64,000 nt of DNA from an uncultured Paracoccaceae bacterium (GTDB lineage Bacteria; Pseudomonadota; Alphaproteobacteria; Rhodobacterales; Rhodobacteraceae): NCBI GenBank assembly GCA_934500835.1, contig CAKSTR010000001.1, forward strand, positions 434,001-498,000. Direction: 5' to 3'. The position numbers and the translations under genes were made by a program. This document shows, piece by piece, positions 1 to 7,488 of this stretch. How positions within the stretch are numbered: the first letter of the stretch is position 1; every line of letters begins with the position of its first letter. The notes under the pieces were generated by a model that was given only the letters and a program-made list of their open reading frames with translations, did not search any database and was not told the origin of the DNA.

Positions 1-797
1 AGCTTCGCAAGGAGATGAGCCAGCATCTGAACGCGAAGTCGATCCCGCTTTATTCGATCCTGGCCAAGAAGGCGCAGCGGGCGAACATCGCCTTCTCGCC
101 CCTGCAGCTGGTTGGCATCATGGCCGGCCTGTCGGTGTTCGCCTTCCTTGCGATGACCGTCGGCACTTCGGCCGAGATGGGCATCCGGGTGATCGTGTCG
201 ATCGGGATGGGCGTCGGCGGGGTCTATGTCTGGGTGAACAACAAGGCCAAGAAGCGGATGTCGCTTCTGGAAGAGCAACTGCCGGATGCCATCGAACTGA
301 TGGTGCGCTCGTTGCGCGTGGGCCATCCCTTCAGCAGCGCGATCGGCATCGTGGCCAAGGAAATCCCCGATCCGCTTGGTTCCGAATTCGGCATCATCGC
401 CGACGAGGCCGCCTATGGCCGCGATGTGTCGGAAAGCCTGAAGGCCTTTGCCGAACGCATGGACAGTCAGGACCTGCGCTTCCTTGCCGTGGCCGTGACG
501 ATCCAGCAAACCTCGGGCGGCAACCTGGCCGAGATCCTTGAAGGTCTGGCCAAGGTGGTCCGCGCGCGTTTCAAGCTGTTCCGCCGCGTGCGCGCCATCA
601 CGGCCGAGGCGAAATGGTCGGGCATGTTCCTGTCGGCCTTCCCGATCCTTGCGCTGATCATGATCAACGTGATCCAGCCCGACTATTACGACGAGGTGCG
701 CGAGACCGCCGTCTTCGTGCCGGCCGCCCTGGTCGTGGTCGCTTTCCTTATCATCAACGTGATCTTCATGAAGATCATGGTCAACATCAAGGTCTGA
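1..797 (+). CDS. tadB: Tad pilus inner-membrane platform protein TadB (5' truncated by window edge)
   Basis: Type II secretion F-family (GspF/TadB) protein, an inner-membrane platform subunit that would couple the TadA ATPase to assembly of a Flp/Tad pilus. The first ATG in view is at 15, but the frame stays open to base 1 (residues LRKE precede it). The visible 260 residues are shorter than the usual ~320, so the N-terminus probably lies outside the window. Two membrane segments lie near the start (LQLVGIMAGLSVFAFLAMTV and a second soon after), followed by the cytoplasmic F domain (EEQLPDAIELMVRSLRVGHP, then a QTSGGNLAEILEGLAK motif) and two C-terminal membrane segments. The stop is 3 bases before tadC, so the two are co-transcribed. 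Confidence 0.9.
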   Translation, partial: LRKEMSQHLNAKSIPLYSILAKKAQRANIAFSPLQLVGIMAGLSVFAFLAMTVGTSAEMGIRVIVSIGMGVGGVYVWVNNKAKKRMSLLEEQLPDAIELMVRSLRVGHPFSSAIGIVAKEIPDPLGSEFGIIADEAAYGRDVSESLKAFAERMDSQDLRFLAVAVTIQQTSGGNLAEILEGLAKVVRARFKLFRRVRAITAEAKWSGMFLSAFPILALIMINVIQPDYYDEVRETAVFVPAALVVVAFLIINVIFMKIMVNIKV

Positions 798-800
798 ACC

Positions 801-1778
801 ATGCTTACCGCGTTGAGTGACACCCTCAAGTCCTTCCTTGGTCCGCTTGGCCCGCTGATCGCGATTGGGCTTCTGGGTTTGATGCTGGTGCTGATCGCAC
901 TGCCGACGATGCTGAAGAAACAGCGTGACCGCTTTGCCGAGTTGAAGAACGAGGTCCGGTCCGGCAGGGATGACAACGTGGCCCTGCGCCGCGGTGCCGG
1001 CGCCGGTGCCGAGAAGCTGGAGCGTTTCGCCCATTTCCTGGAGCCGCAAAAGGCCGAGGAGATGTCGGCGATCCGGCTGAAACTGCTGCGCGCGGGCTAC
1101 CCGGACAAAAGCGCGGTCCATATGTTCCACGCCGCCAAACTGGTGCTTGGCATCGGCTTGCTGATCCTTGGCCTGATCTACGCCATGCTGAAATCGGCCA
1201 ATGAAGAGGTCACGACCCAGTCGATGATCCTCTACACCCTGGTCCCGGGCGCGCTTGGCTATTACCTGCCGCAATACTGGGTCAACAAGCGCATGAACAA
1301 GCGCCAGACCGAGATCGTTCAGGGCTTCCCCGATGCGCTGGACATGATGCTGGTCTGCGTCGAGGCCGGTCAGTCGCTGGACCAGTCCATCATCCGCGTC
1401 GCCAGGGAAAGCCGCGCCGGCTATCCCGCCCTGGCCGATGAATTCGAGCTGGTCAGCCAGGAGGTCAAGGCCGGCAAGGAGCGGGTCACGGTTCTGAAGG
1501 ACATGTCCGACCGGGTCGGCATCCCGGACGTGGCCTCGTTCGTCACCACGCTGGTGCAATCAGCCACCTTCGGCACCTCGATCGCCGAAGCCTTGCGTGT
1601 CTATTCTGCCGACATGCGCGACAAACGCGTGATGCGGGCTGAAGAAAAGGCAAACATGTTGCCCACCAAGCTTACACTTGGCACAATGATGTTCACCGTG
1701 CCGCCGCTGTTGATCATTCTGATCGGGCCGTCGGTATATGGCATCGCAACGATGCTGGGGCAGATGGGCAACCACTAA
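801..1778 (+). CDS. tadC: Tad pilus inner-membrane platform protein TadC
   Basis: Second GspF-family platform subunit of the Tad pilus machine, 325 residues, the normal length. It has an N-terminal membrane helix (about residues 10-33), a charged linker, two further helices around residues 110-155, the conserved F domain (QGFPDALDMMLVCVEAGQSL and SFVTTLVQSATFGTSIAEAL) and a C-terminal hydrophobic segment (FTVPPLLIILIGPSVYGIA). It starts 3 bases after tadB and is followed 8 bases later by a TPR lipoprotein gene. TadB and TadC are thought to form a heteromeric platform; that role is taken from the family. Confidence 0.92.
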   Translation: MLTALSDTLKSFLGPLGPLIAIGLLGLMLVLIALPTMLKKQRDRFAELKNEVRSGRDDNVALRRGAGAGAEKLERFAHFLEPQKAEEMSAIRLKLLRAGYPDKSAVHMFHAAKLVLGIGLLILGLIYAMLKSANEEVTTQSMILYTLVPGALGYYLPQYWVNKRMNKRQTEIVQGFPDALDMMLVCVEAGQSLDQSIIRVARESRAGYPALADEFELVSQEVKAGKERVTVLKDMSDRVGIPDVASFVTTLVQSATFGTSIAEALRVYSADMRDKRVMRAEEKANMLPTKLTLGTMMFTVPPLLIILIGPSVYGIATMLGQMGNH

Positions 1779-1786
1779 GGGCTGTC

Positions 1787-2353
1787 GTGACGACGATACG
1801 AACAGGCATTGCGTGCTTGATGCTGATCCTGCTGGCCGCCTGTGGCAACATGGGTGGCCCGGGCGTTTCGCGAAACACCCCTTACGGCGTCAACCCCCGC
1901 GGCGATGCGGTCGATCCGCTGATCGTCGGGCATCGGCTGATGGCTTCGGGCGAATACGAACTGGCGCTGAAGGCCTATTACGGCGCCGCCGCCAAGCACG
2001 GCGTCAATATCGACACGCTGTCGGCCGTCGGCTCTGCCAATCTCAAGCTGGGTCGGCTGGGCCAGGCCGAAAAGATCCTGCGCCGCGCGCTGGAACAGGA
2101 CCCGACCTTCGTGCCGGCCCTGAACAACCTTGGCGTCGTTCTGATGGAACAGGGCAAGACCGGCGAGGCCAAGCTGGTCTTTCAGGAGGCCTATGCCCTT
2201 GACAGTGGCCAATCGGACGCGATCCGCCAGAATTTGATGCGCGCTATCGCCGGAACCGAGGCAAATGTATATGATGCCCCAAAAGAAGAAGAAGGCGAGT
2301 ACCAGTTGGTGCGGCGTGACAAGGGCCAGTATGTGCTTCTGACGCAGCTCTGA
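1787..2353 (+). CDS. tadD: TadD-like tetratricopeptide lipoprotein
   Basis: A 188-residue lipoprotein with a GTG start. The signal sequence ends in a lipobox (LLAAC, Cys about residue 19), so it should be anchored in the outer membrane. The body holds two to three TPR units (ASGEYELALKAYYGAAAKHG; GRLGQAEKILRRALEQDP; GKTGEAKLVFQEAYALD). In Tad systems TadD is a TPR lipoprotein thought to pilot the secretin. GTG at 1787 is chosen because it gives a complete signal peptide and lies just after the tadC stop. It could be either of the two TadD-type proteins commonly encoded side by side; the next gene is the other. Confidence 0.85.
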   Translation: MTTIRTGIACLMLILLAACGNMGGPGVSRNTPYGVNPRGDAVDPLIVGHRLMASGEYELALKAYYGAAAKHGVNIDTLSAVGSANLKLGRLGQAEKILRRALEQDPTFVPALNNLGVVLMEQGKTGEAKLVFQEAYALDSGQSDAIRQNLMRAIAGTEANVYDAPKEEEGEYQLVRRDKGQYVLLTQL

Positions 2354-2387
2354 TCCGGTCTCGGGCAGTCAACGAAAAGGACGCAAA

Positions 2388-3248
2388 ATGCGCCAAGCAG
2401 GTCTTCTCGCGCTGTGCCTTGCCGGCACCGCGCTTCTGGCAGCGTGTGGCGGTGGCGGATCGAACGCCCAGGTGCAACGTGCGCTGAAAGACGTGAACGT
2501 CATCGACGAGTCCAATCTGAACGACATCATGCTGACGGTGGGCGACCCGAATGAATCGGTGGCCTATTTCCGCGGCGCGCTGGAAAAGGACCCCGGCCGG
2601 GTCGATCTGATGCGCGGACTGGCCAAGTCGCTGTCGCGCGCCGGCAAACCGACCGAGGCCGCGACGGTCTGGGAGAAGGTGATCACCAGCGCCGACGCCA
2701 CCATGGACGACCGGGTGATGCTGGCCGATGCGCATATCCGCGCCAACCAGTGGGACAAGGCCAAGCAGGTTCTCAGCACCATCCCGCCCACGCATGAGAC
2801 CTATGACCGCTATCGGCTTGAGGCGATGGTCGCCGACAGCGACAAGAACTGGAAGAAGGCCGACAGTTTCTATGAAATCGCGGCAGGGCTGACCACCAAG
2901 CCGGCCGGCGTGCTGAACAACTGGGGCTTCTCCAAGCTGACACGCAAGGACTACGGCGCGGCCGAAAAGCTGTTCGCGGAGTCGCTGAAATACGACCCCA
3001 CGGTTTTCACCACCAAGAACAACCTTGTGATGGCCCGCGCGGCGCAGCGCAAATACGATCTGCCGGTTGTCGACATGACCCAGACCGAACGGGCGGAGCT
3101 TCTCTACACGATGGCGCTTGCGGCCATCAAGCAGGGGGATGTCTCGGTCGGCAAGGGTCTGTTGCAACAGGCCGTCGACACCCACCCGCAGCATTTCGAG
3201 GCCGCCGCGCGCAGCCTTGCCGCCCTTGACGCCAATGTGGTGAACTGA
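2388..3248 (+). CDS. Second TPR lipoprotein of the Tad locus
   Basis: A 286-residue lipoprotein (ATG start, lipobox LLAAC, followed by a Gly-rich tether GGGGS). The mature part is a run of TPR-like helical repeats (NESVAYFRGALEKDPGRVDL; GKPTEAATVWEKVITSA; DYGAAEKLFAESLKYDPTV; KQGDVSVGKGLLQQAVDTHP). It sits between the shorter TadD-like lipoprotein and the prepilin peptidase, so it is probably a periplasmic-face scaffold for the Tad secretin or pilus. It is a separate TadD paralogue, not a frameshifted copy, because both genes have their own signal peptide and ribosome site. Confidence 0.85.
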   Translation: MRQAGLLALCLAGTALLAACGGGGSNAQVQRALKDVNVIDESNLNDIMLTVGDPNESVAYFRGALEKDPGRVDLMRGLAKSLSRAGKPTEAATVWEKVITSADATMDDRVMLADAHIRANQWDKAKQVLSTIPPTHETYDRYRLEAMVADSDKNWKKADSFYEIAAGLTTKPAGVLNNWGFSKLTRKDYGAAEKLFAESLKYDPTVFTTKNNLVMARAAQRKYDLPVVDMTQTERAELLYTMALAAIKQGDVSVGKGLLQQAVDTHPQHFEAAARSLAALDANVVN

Positions 3249-3253
3249 ATCCC

Positions 3254-3760
3254 ATGGACCAAAGCTATCCCGTCCTCAAGCAGGCCCTGATCCTGCTGCC
3301 CTTCGTCCTGCCCATTGCGATCTGGGTCTCCTGGGCCGATCTGAAATTCATGAAGATCCCGAACAAGGCCGTTCTGGCCATGGCGGCGGTCTGGATCGCG
3401 CTTGGCTGGCTGTGCGTGCCGCTGAACCTGTATCTGTGGTCCTTCGCCATCATGGCCGGGGCGCTGGTTCTGGGCTTCCTTGGCAACATGATCGGGCTTT
3501 TCGGCGCTGGTGACGCGAAATTCGCCGCCGCAATGGCCGGGGTCTTTGTCGGCGGCAACATCTTCCTGATCGCCCTCCTTTACGCCGGCTGTTCGATCCT
3601 GGCGCTCGTGCTGCACCGCATCCTGAAGCAGGTTCCGGCGGTCCGCCGCGCCACGCCCGACTGGGAAAGCTGGCGGCGCGAGCGGGTGTTCCCGATGGGG
3701 ACTGCGCTGACGATGATGCTGGTGCTGTATCTTCTCGCCGCGTTCATGCCCCAAGGCTGA
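3254..3760 (+). CDS. cpaA: Prepilin peptidase CpaA/TadV
   Basis: A polytopic inner-membrane aspartyl peptidase of 168 residues that would cleave the leader of Flp-type prepilins and of TadE/TadG-like pseudopilins. Two catalytic aspartates are visible: one in WADLKFMKIPNK after the first membrane helix and one in the conserved GxGD motif (GAGDAKFAAAM). It lacks the N-terminal methyltransferase domain of PilD-type enzymes, which is normal for CpaA/TadV. The start is 5 bases after the preceding stop. Its likely substrates in this window are the pseudopilins encoded near 53.7-56.6 kb. Confidence 0.9.
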   Translation: MDQSYPVLKQALILLPFVLPIAIWVSWADLKFMKIPNKAVLAMAAVWIALGWLCVPLNLYLWSFAIMAGALVLGFLGNMIGLFGAGDAKFAAAMAGVFVGGNIFLIALLYAGCSILALVLHRILKQVPAVRRATPDWESWRRERVFPMGTALTMMLVLYLLAAFMPQG

Positions 3761-3777
3761 CATTTTTGCCGCCTAGA

Positions 3778-3821
3778 CCCCTGTTCGACGCAGTCCGTCT
3801 GCGGCGGACCACAAACAGGGG
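3778..3821 (+). promoter_or_regulatory. Stem-loop that buries the ribosome binding site of the AAA+ ATPase gene
   Basis: CCCCTGTT (3778-3785) is exactly complementary to AACAGGGG (3814-3821), with an inner 5-bp stem GTCCG (3793-3797)/CGGAC (3805-3809). The right arm contains the only Shine-Dalgarno-like run (AGGGG) ahead of the ATG at 3828. Folding would hide that site. There is no T-run, so it is not a classical terminator. The structure is seen in sequence; translational control is inference. Confidence 0.45.
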
Positions 3822-3827
3822 CAGTCG

Positions 3828-5159
3828 ATGAACGTGCAGATCAATCCCGCGCAGGGGGCCACTTCGGGCGTGCAGGCACCTCCCAGCCCGCGCTCGCTGG
3901 CGGATGTGGGCATCAACACCGTGATGATGCGGGACATTCTTCTGAAGACGATGTTCCGCACCAACCTGTCGCTGGTCTCGGAAATTGCCCGCGCCATCAG
4001 CCTGCCGGTTCCGCTGGCCCAGGACCTGATCGACCTTGCCCGCAGCCAGCGCATGATCGAGGCGACGGGGACGCTGCACGCCACATCCGGCAACGAGATG
4101 GGCTATCAGCTGACCGACGGCGGCAAGGCCCGCGCGCTGGATGCGCTGTCACAATCCGAATACTACGGTGCCGTGCCGGTGCCGCTGGACCAGTATCGCG
4201 AACAGATCAAGCGCCAGTCGGTGCGCAACATCAAGCTGTCGCGCGACCAGCTGATGAGCGGGATGGGCCATCTGATCCTGCCCCCCGATCTGGTCGGCAA
4301 CCTTGGCCCGGCGGTGACCTCGGGCCGGTCGATCCTGATGTACGGCCCGCCCGGCAACGGCAAATCCAGCATCTCGCACGGCATTCGCGCCGCGCTTGGC
4401 GACAAGGTCTATGTGCCGCGCGCCATCGAATATGCCGGTCAGGTGATCTCGGTCTATGACCCGATCGTGCATTCCGCCGCCGAGAACGTGGTGGATGACC
4501 CGAACGCGCTGCGCCGCACCTCGAACCGTTTCGACCAGCGCTATGTCTATTGCGAGCGGCCCTCGGTGATCACCGGCGGCGAGCTGAGCCTCGACATGCT
4601 GGACCTTGCCTACAACGCCACCGCCCGCACCTATCAGGCACCGCTGCAGCTGAAGGCGACCGGCGGCATCTTCATCATCGACGACCTTGGCCGTCAGGCA
4701 GAGCCGCCGCAGAAGATCGTCAACCGCTGGATCGTTCCGCTGGAGGAAAGCCGCGACATCCTTGCCCTGCAATCGGGAGAGAAATTCACCGTGCCCTTCG
4801 ACACGCTGGTGATCTTCTCGACCAACTTCCACCCCAACGAGATCTTCGACGGCGCAGCACTGCGGCGGATCTTCTTCAAGATCAAGATCGACGGACCGGA
4901 CCAGCAGAACTTCCTGAAGATCTTCGCCATGGTGGCGAAGAAGAAGAAGATGCCGCTGGACGAGAAGGCGCTGATGCACCTTCTGAAGGTCAAGTTCCCG
5001 ACCATCAACAACAATTATGCCAACTACCAGCCGACCTTCCTGATCGACCAGATGATCGCCGTCTGCGACTTCGAAGGGATTCCCTATCAGATGTCGCCCG
5101 ACCTCATCGACCGGGCCTGGGACAACATGTTCGTGCGGCAGGAAGCCATCGCACACTAG
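3828..5159 (+). CDS. AAA+ ATPase next to the Tad locus, function unknown
   Basis: A soluble 443-residue AAA+ protein. Residues ~25-110 form a small helical, winged-helix-like N-terminal region ending in GYQLTDGGKARALDAL. The ATPase core has Walker A GPPGNGKSS (residues 173-181) and Walker B IFIIDD (281-286), then a sensor-1-like stretch FDTLVIFSTNFHPNE and an arginine-finger-like ALRRIFFKIKI. No membrane segment or protease domain is seen. It is clearly not the secretion ATPase TadA or the localisation ATPase TadZ. It is transcribed in the same direction 68 bases after cpaA, so a link with pilus assembly or secretion control is possible but unproven. Confidence 0.7.
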   Translation: MNVQINPAQGATSGVQAPPSPRSLADVGINTVMMRDILLKTMFRTNLSLVSEIARAISLPVPLAQDLIDLARSQRMIEATGTLHATSGNEMGYQLTDGGKARALDALSQSEYYGAVPVPLDQYREQIKRQSVRNIKLSRDQLMSGMGHLILPPDLVGNLGPAVTSGRSILMYGPPGNGKSSISHGIRAALGDKVYVPRAIEYAGQVISVYDPIVHSAAENVVDDPNALRRTSNRFDQRYVYCERPSVITGGELSLDMLDLAYNATARTYQAPLQLKATGGIFIIDDLGRQAEPPQKIVNRWIVPLEESRDILALQSGEKFTVPFDTLVIFSTNFHPNEIFDGAALRRIFFKIKIDGPDQQNFLKIFAMVAKKKKMPLDEKALMHLLKVKFPTINNNYANYQPTFLIDQMIAVCDFEGIPYQMSPDLIDRAWDNMFVRQEAIAH

Positions 5160-5174
5160 GCCCGGTGGTCCCGC

Positions 5175-5738
5175 CTAGCGCAGCGCGACCACGTCGCGCT
5201 GCCAGGGATCGTCGGCGGCTGCCGAGGCCTCGCGCAGGGGCAGCAACGACGGAAGATGCAGCCAGACCTGCACCTCCTCCGGGCTGTCCTGATCAAGATC
5301 CCGGCGCATCCCGATGCGGGTCACCTCATACCGGCAACCCGCGACGGTCAGTTGCTCTACCGCCTGCACGATGAGGGTCAGCCGCAGCGGCGCGACCTCG
5401 CCCCAGGCGTGCTGGCTGCCCACCAGCGTGAAAGTGGCACCCGGCACCAGATCGGCGGCCGCGGGCAGCGGCGTCGACCAGTCAAGGCTGACCGGCCCAT
5501 CCGCACCCGAGTTCCACAAGGGGATCACCCCGGCCTGCGTGCGGAAACGGATCGGAAAGTGTTCCCCCCCGTCGACGGCGATCTCGCTGTCCAGCATCAG
5601 CATGTCGCTGGCACGGGACGAGACGGTGTCCGTCGTGCCGTCGTCCCAGACGATACTGCTGATCGTCGAAGGACACGGCCCGGCCAGTGCCGGCCCCGTG
5701 GCGGCCAGAAACAGCGCCGCCACACCTGCCCGCATCAT
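5175..5738 (-). CDS. Secreted protein, tandem paralogue 1 (unknown family)
   Basis: A 187-residue exported protein starting MMRAGVAALFLAATGPALAG, a clean signal peptide; longer upstream starts lack one. The ATG at 5738 overlaps the stop of the preceding gene (ATGA), indicating translational coupling. The mature part shares an ordered set of features with the next two genes upstream: a cysteine at the mature N-terminus, a W-x-x-P-L-P segment (DWSTPLPAAADLVPG), a central AGCRYEV motif, and a late LPSLLPLRE stretch. The two cysteines could form a disulfide in the periplasm. Function is not recognised. Confidence 0.75.
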   Translation of the reverse strand: MMRAGVAALFLAATGPALAGPCPSTISSIVWDDGTTDTVSSRASDMLMLDSEIAVDGGEHFPIRFRTQAGVIPLWNSGADGPVSLDWSTPLPAAADLVPGATFTLVGSQHAWGEVAPLRLTLIVQAVEQLTVAGCRYEVTRIGMRRDLDQDSPEEVQVWLHLPSLLPLREASAAADDPWQRDVVALR

Positions 5739-6319
5739 TCGATGGCGACCACTTCCTGCGCCCGCATCTTGTCGCCCTCGCGGACCTCGCTGCGCAGGGT
5801 GATCAGGGTCGAGGGGTCCAGCCATTTGGTGATCTCGCCCAGATCCTTGCCGGCCTCGTTGTTCTTCACAACCATCTTCAGGACCTGCATCTTGCAGCCG
5901 GCGACGGTGATCTCTTCGGTTCCGATGATCTCAAGATCGGTCGTGAAGGGGCGCGGCGGCAGAAAGCCGGGCGTGGTCAGGATCGCTTCGGCGTGGAAGC
6001 TTGCGCCGGGGGTCATCTCGGCCAGTGTCGGCAGGGCGTCCTTCCATTCGAAGACCGCCCCTTCGCCATCACGAAGCGCCGAGACGGTGAAGACCCCGGC
6101 ATGGACGGTCATCTCCACCTCCTTGCCGGACTCGACAACGGTCTGGCGGTAGCGGATCGTATCGCCCTCATGGCCCAACACCTCGATCACGGCACCGGAA
6201 TCGAAGGTGACCTTGCTGGGGGCGGTGCCTGCGGGCAGGCAGTCGGCCAGAAGGGGGGCTGCCATCAGCGGGACGACAAGCGGCGACAGAAGGGCTGCAA
6301 GCAATGCGGGGCGGGTCAT
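5735..6319 (-). CDS. Secreted protein, tandem paralogue 2 (unknown family)
   Basis: A 194-residue exported protein. The start at 6319 is chosen because it follows an AGGAGA ribosome site and gives a signal peptide (MTRPALLAALLSPLVVPLMA, cleavage near LLADC). Shared motifs with its neighbours: GDTIRYRQ, FEWKDALPTLAEMTPGASF, VAGCKMQV and LDPSTLITLRSEV. It overlaps paralogue 1 by 4 bases and follows paralogue 3 after about 75 bases. No enzymatic motif is seen. The predominantly beta pattern suggests a small periplasmic binding or adhesin-like fold, which is only a guess. Confidence 0.75.
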   Translation of the reverse strand: MTRPALLAALLSPLVVPLMAAPLLADCLPAGTAPSKVTFDSGAVIEVLGHEGDTIRYRQTVVESGKEVEMTVHAGVFTVSALRDGEGAVFEWKDALPTLAEMTPGASFHAEAILTTPGFLPPRPFTTDLEIIGTEEITVAGCKMQVLKMVVKNNEAGKDLGEITKWLDPSTLITLRSEVREGDKMRAQEVVAIE

Positions 6320-6394
6320 CGGTCTCTCCTGAACTCGGCACCCGACCTTAGCGCGGAACACCCTGCCTGCGGATGAAAACTTCCGTCATCCGGG

Positions 6395-6943
6395 CTATTG
6401 CAGTTCCGTCAGCGCGTAGGAGTAGCGGGCGCCGGTGTCCTCTTCGGTTGACTCGCTCCGGAATGAGATCATGGCGTCCGGGGCGTAGAGGATGACCCCC
6501 TCGGAGGCCTTCTTTCCCTTGAGCCAAACCGCCTTGCGGAACTCGACCACCTGATAGCGGCAGTCCTCCCAATCAAGTGTCTGTTTGCCCAATATCTCGA
6601 CTTCGATCGCAACCGGCTGCGAAGCCTTGCCCTTCTCGGTTTTCTGGCCTTCGACCCGCGCCTTGCCGCCCGAGGCGGCGATCTCGGCCAGGGACGGCAG
6701 CGGATCGTCCCACTGGTAGTCGACATTGAACGTCTCGCTGCGATGGTCCAGCGGCCAGACCCCGTCCTTCACCCGGGACGTCAATTCGCCGCTGCGATAG
6801 GTCAGCACATCGCCGTCCCGACCCAGATATTCAAGCACGGACGCCGTGCCGTAGATGGCTTTTCCGGGCATTTCGTCGGCGGTAAAACAGCCCGCTGACG
6901 CAGGACCGGCAGCAAGCACGACAGCAAGGACGGTGGCACGCAT
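6395..6943 (-). CDS. Secreted protein, tandem paralogue 3 (unknown family)
   Basis: A 182-residue exported protein (MRATVLAVVLAAGPASAGC, signal peptide then cysteine). It shares the family layout: GDVLTYRSG, YQWDDPLPSLAEI, WEDCRYQVVEF and APDAMISFRSEST. Its ATG shares one base with the stop of the cyclo-ligase gene (TGATG), so the operon reads mgtE - cyclo-ligase - paralogue 3 - paralogue 2 - paralogue 1. This copy is the closest to the putative operon promoter. The function is unknown and the family is not recognised. Confidence 0.78.
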   Translation of the reverse strand: MRATVLAVVLAAGPASAGCFTADEMPGKAIYGTASVLEYLGRDGDVLTYRSGELTSRVKDGVWPLDHRSETFNVDYQWDDPLPSLAEIAASGGKARVEGQKTEKGKASQPVAIEVEILGKQTLDWEDCRYQVVEFRKAVWLKGKKASEGVILYAPDAMISFRSESTEEDTGARYSYALTELQ

Positions 6944-7488
6944 CAGCCGAACTCCCGCAGGCCTTCCTCGGTGACGATGGCGTCAAGCTGCTGGTCGAAG
7001 GCATCTATCGGCACCTCGTCCACCTCTTGCGCGGCGAAGGCGAAGCCAACGGCCAGCGTGGGGCGTTTGGCGCGCAGGGCCTCCAGCGTGCGGTCGTAGA
7101 AACCACCGCCATAGCCCAGCCTGTAGCCGCGCGCGTCAAAGGCCAGAAGCGGCACGATAAGCACGGCAGGTTCGACCCAGGCGCCCTCGGCCGGGATCTG
7201 GGTGCCAAAGCCGCCATCCTCCATCGCGCAGCCGGGCGACCATTCGCGGAACTTCAGCGGCTGCGCAGGACCGGGGATCACCGGCACCCCCACCACGCCG
7301 CGATGCGCCGCCATGGCGGGCAAAGGGTCGATCTCGGTCCGCATCGGCAGGTATCCCGACAGCGGCACGCCGAAATGCCGGGCAAGGTAGTCGGCCAAAA
7401 TCTCGGCCGCCTGCCCCTGCCCGCGGGCGAAGGCCTCTTTCCGTGCCGCAAAGGCCGCCTTGCGGGCCAGGGCTTTCACATCCGTCAT
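6943..7488 (-). CDS. 5-formyltetrahydrofolate cyclo-ligase
   Basis: Cytoplasmic ATP-dependent enzyme (MTHFS/YgfA family) converting 5-formyl-THF to 5,10-methenyl-THF, 181 residues. Family motifs: basic N-terminus (MTDVKALARKAAFAARKEAF), GYLPMRTEIDPLP, the nucleotide and folate site EPAVLIVPLLAFDARGYRLG and the signature GYGGGFYDRTL near the C-terminus. The ATG at 7488 overlaps the mgtE stop (ATGA); a longer open frame upstream is shadow within mgtE. The sarcosine oxidase operon further along also feeds one-carbon units into folate, but the two are not linked here. Confidence 0.93.
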   Translation of the reverse strand: MTDVKALARKAAFAARKEAFARGQGQAAEILADYLARHFGVPLSGYLPMRTEIDPLPAMAAHRGVVGVPVIPGPAQPLKFREWSPGCAMEDGGFGTQIPAEGAWVEPAVLIVPLLAFDARGYRLGYGGGFYDRTLEALRAKRPTLAVGFAFAAQEVDEVPIDAFDQQLDAIVTEEGLREFG

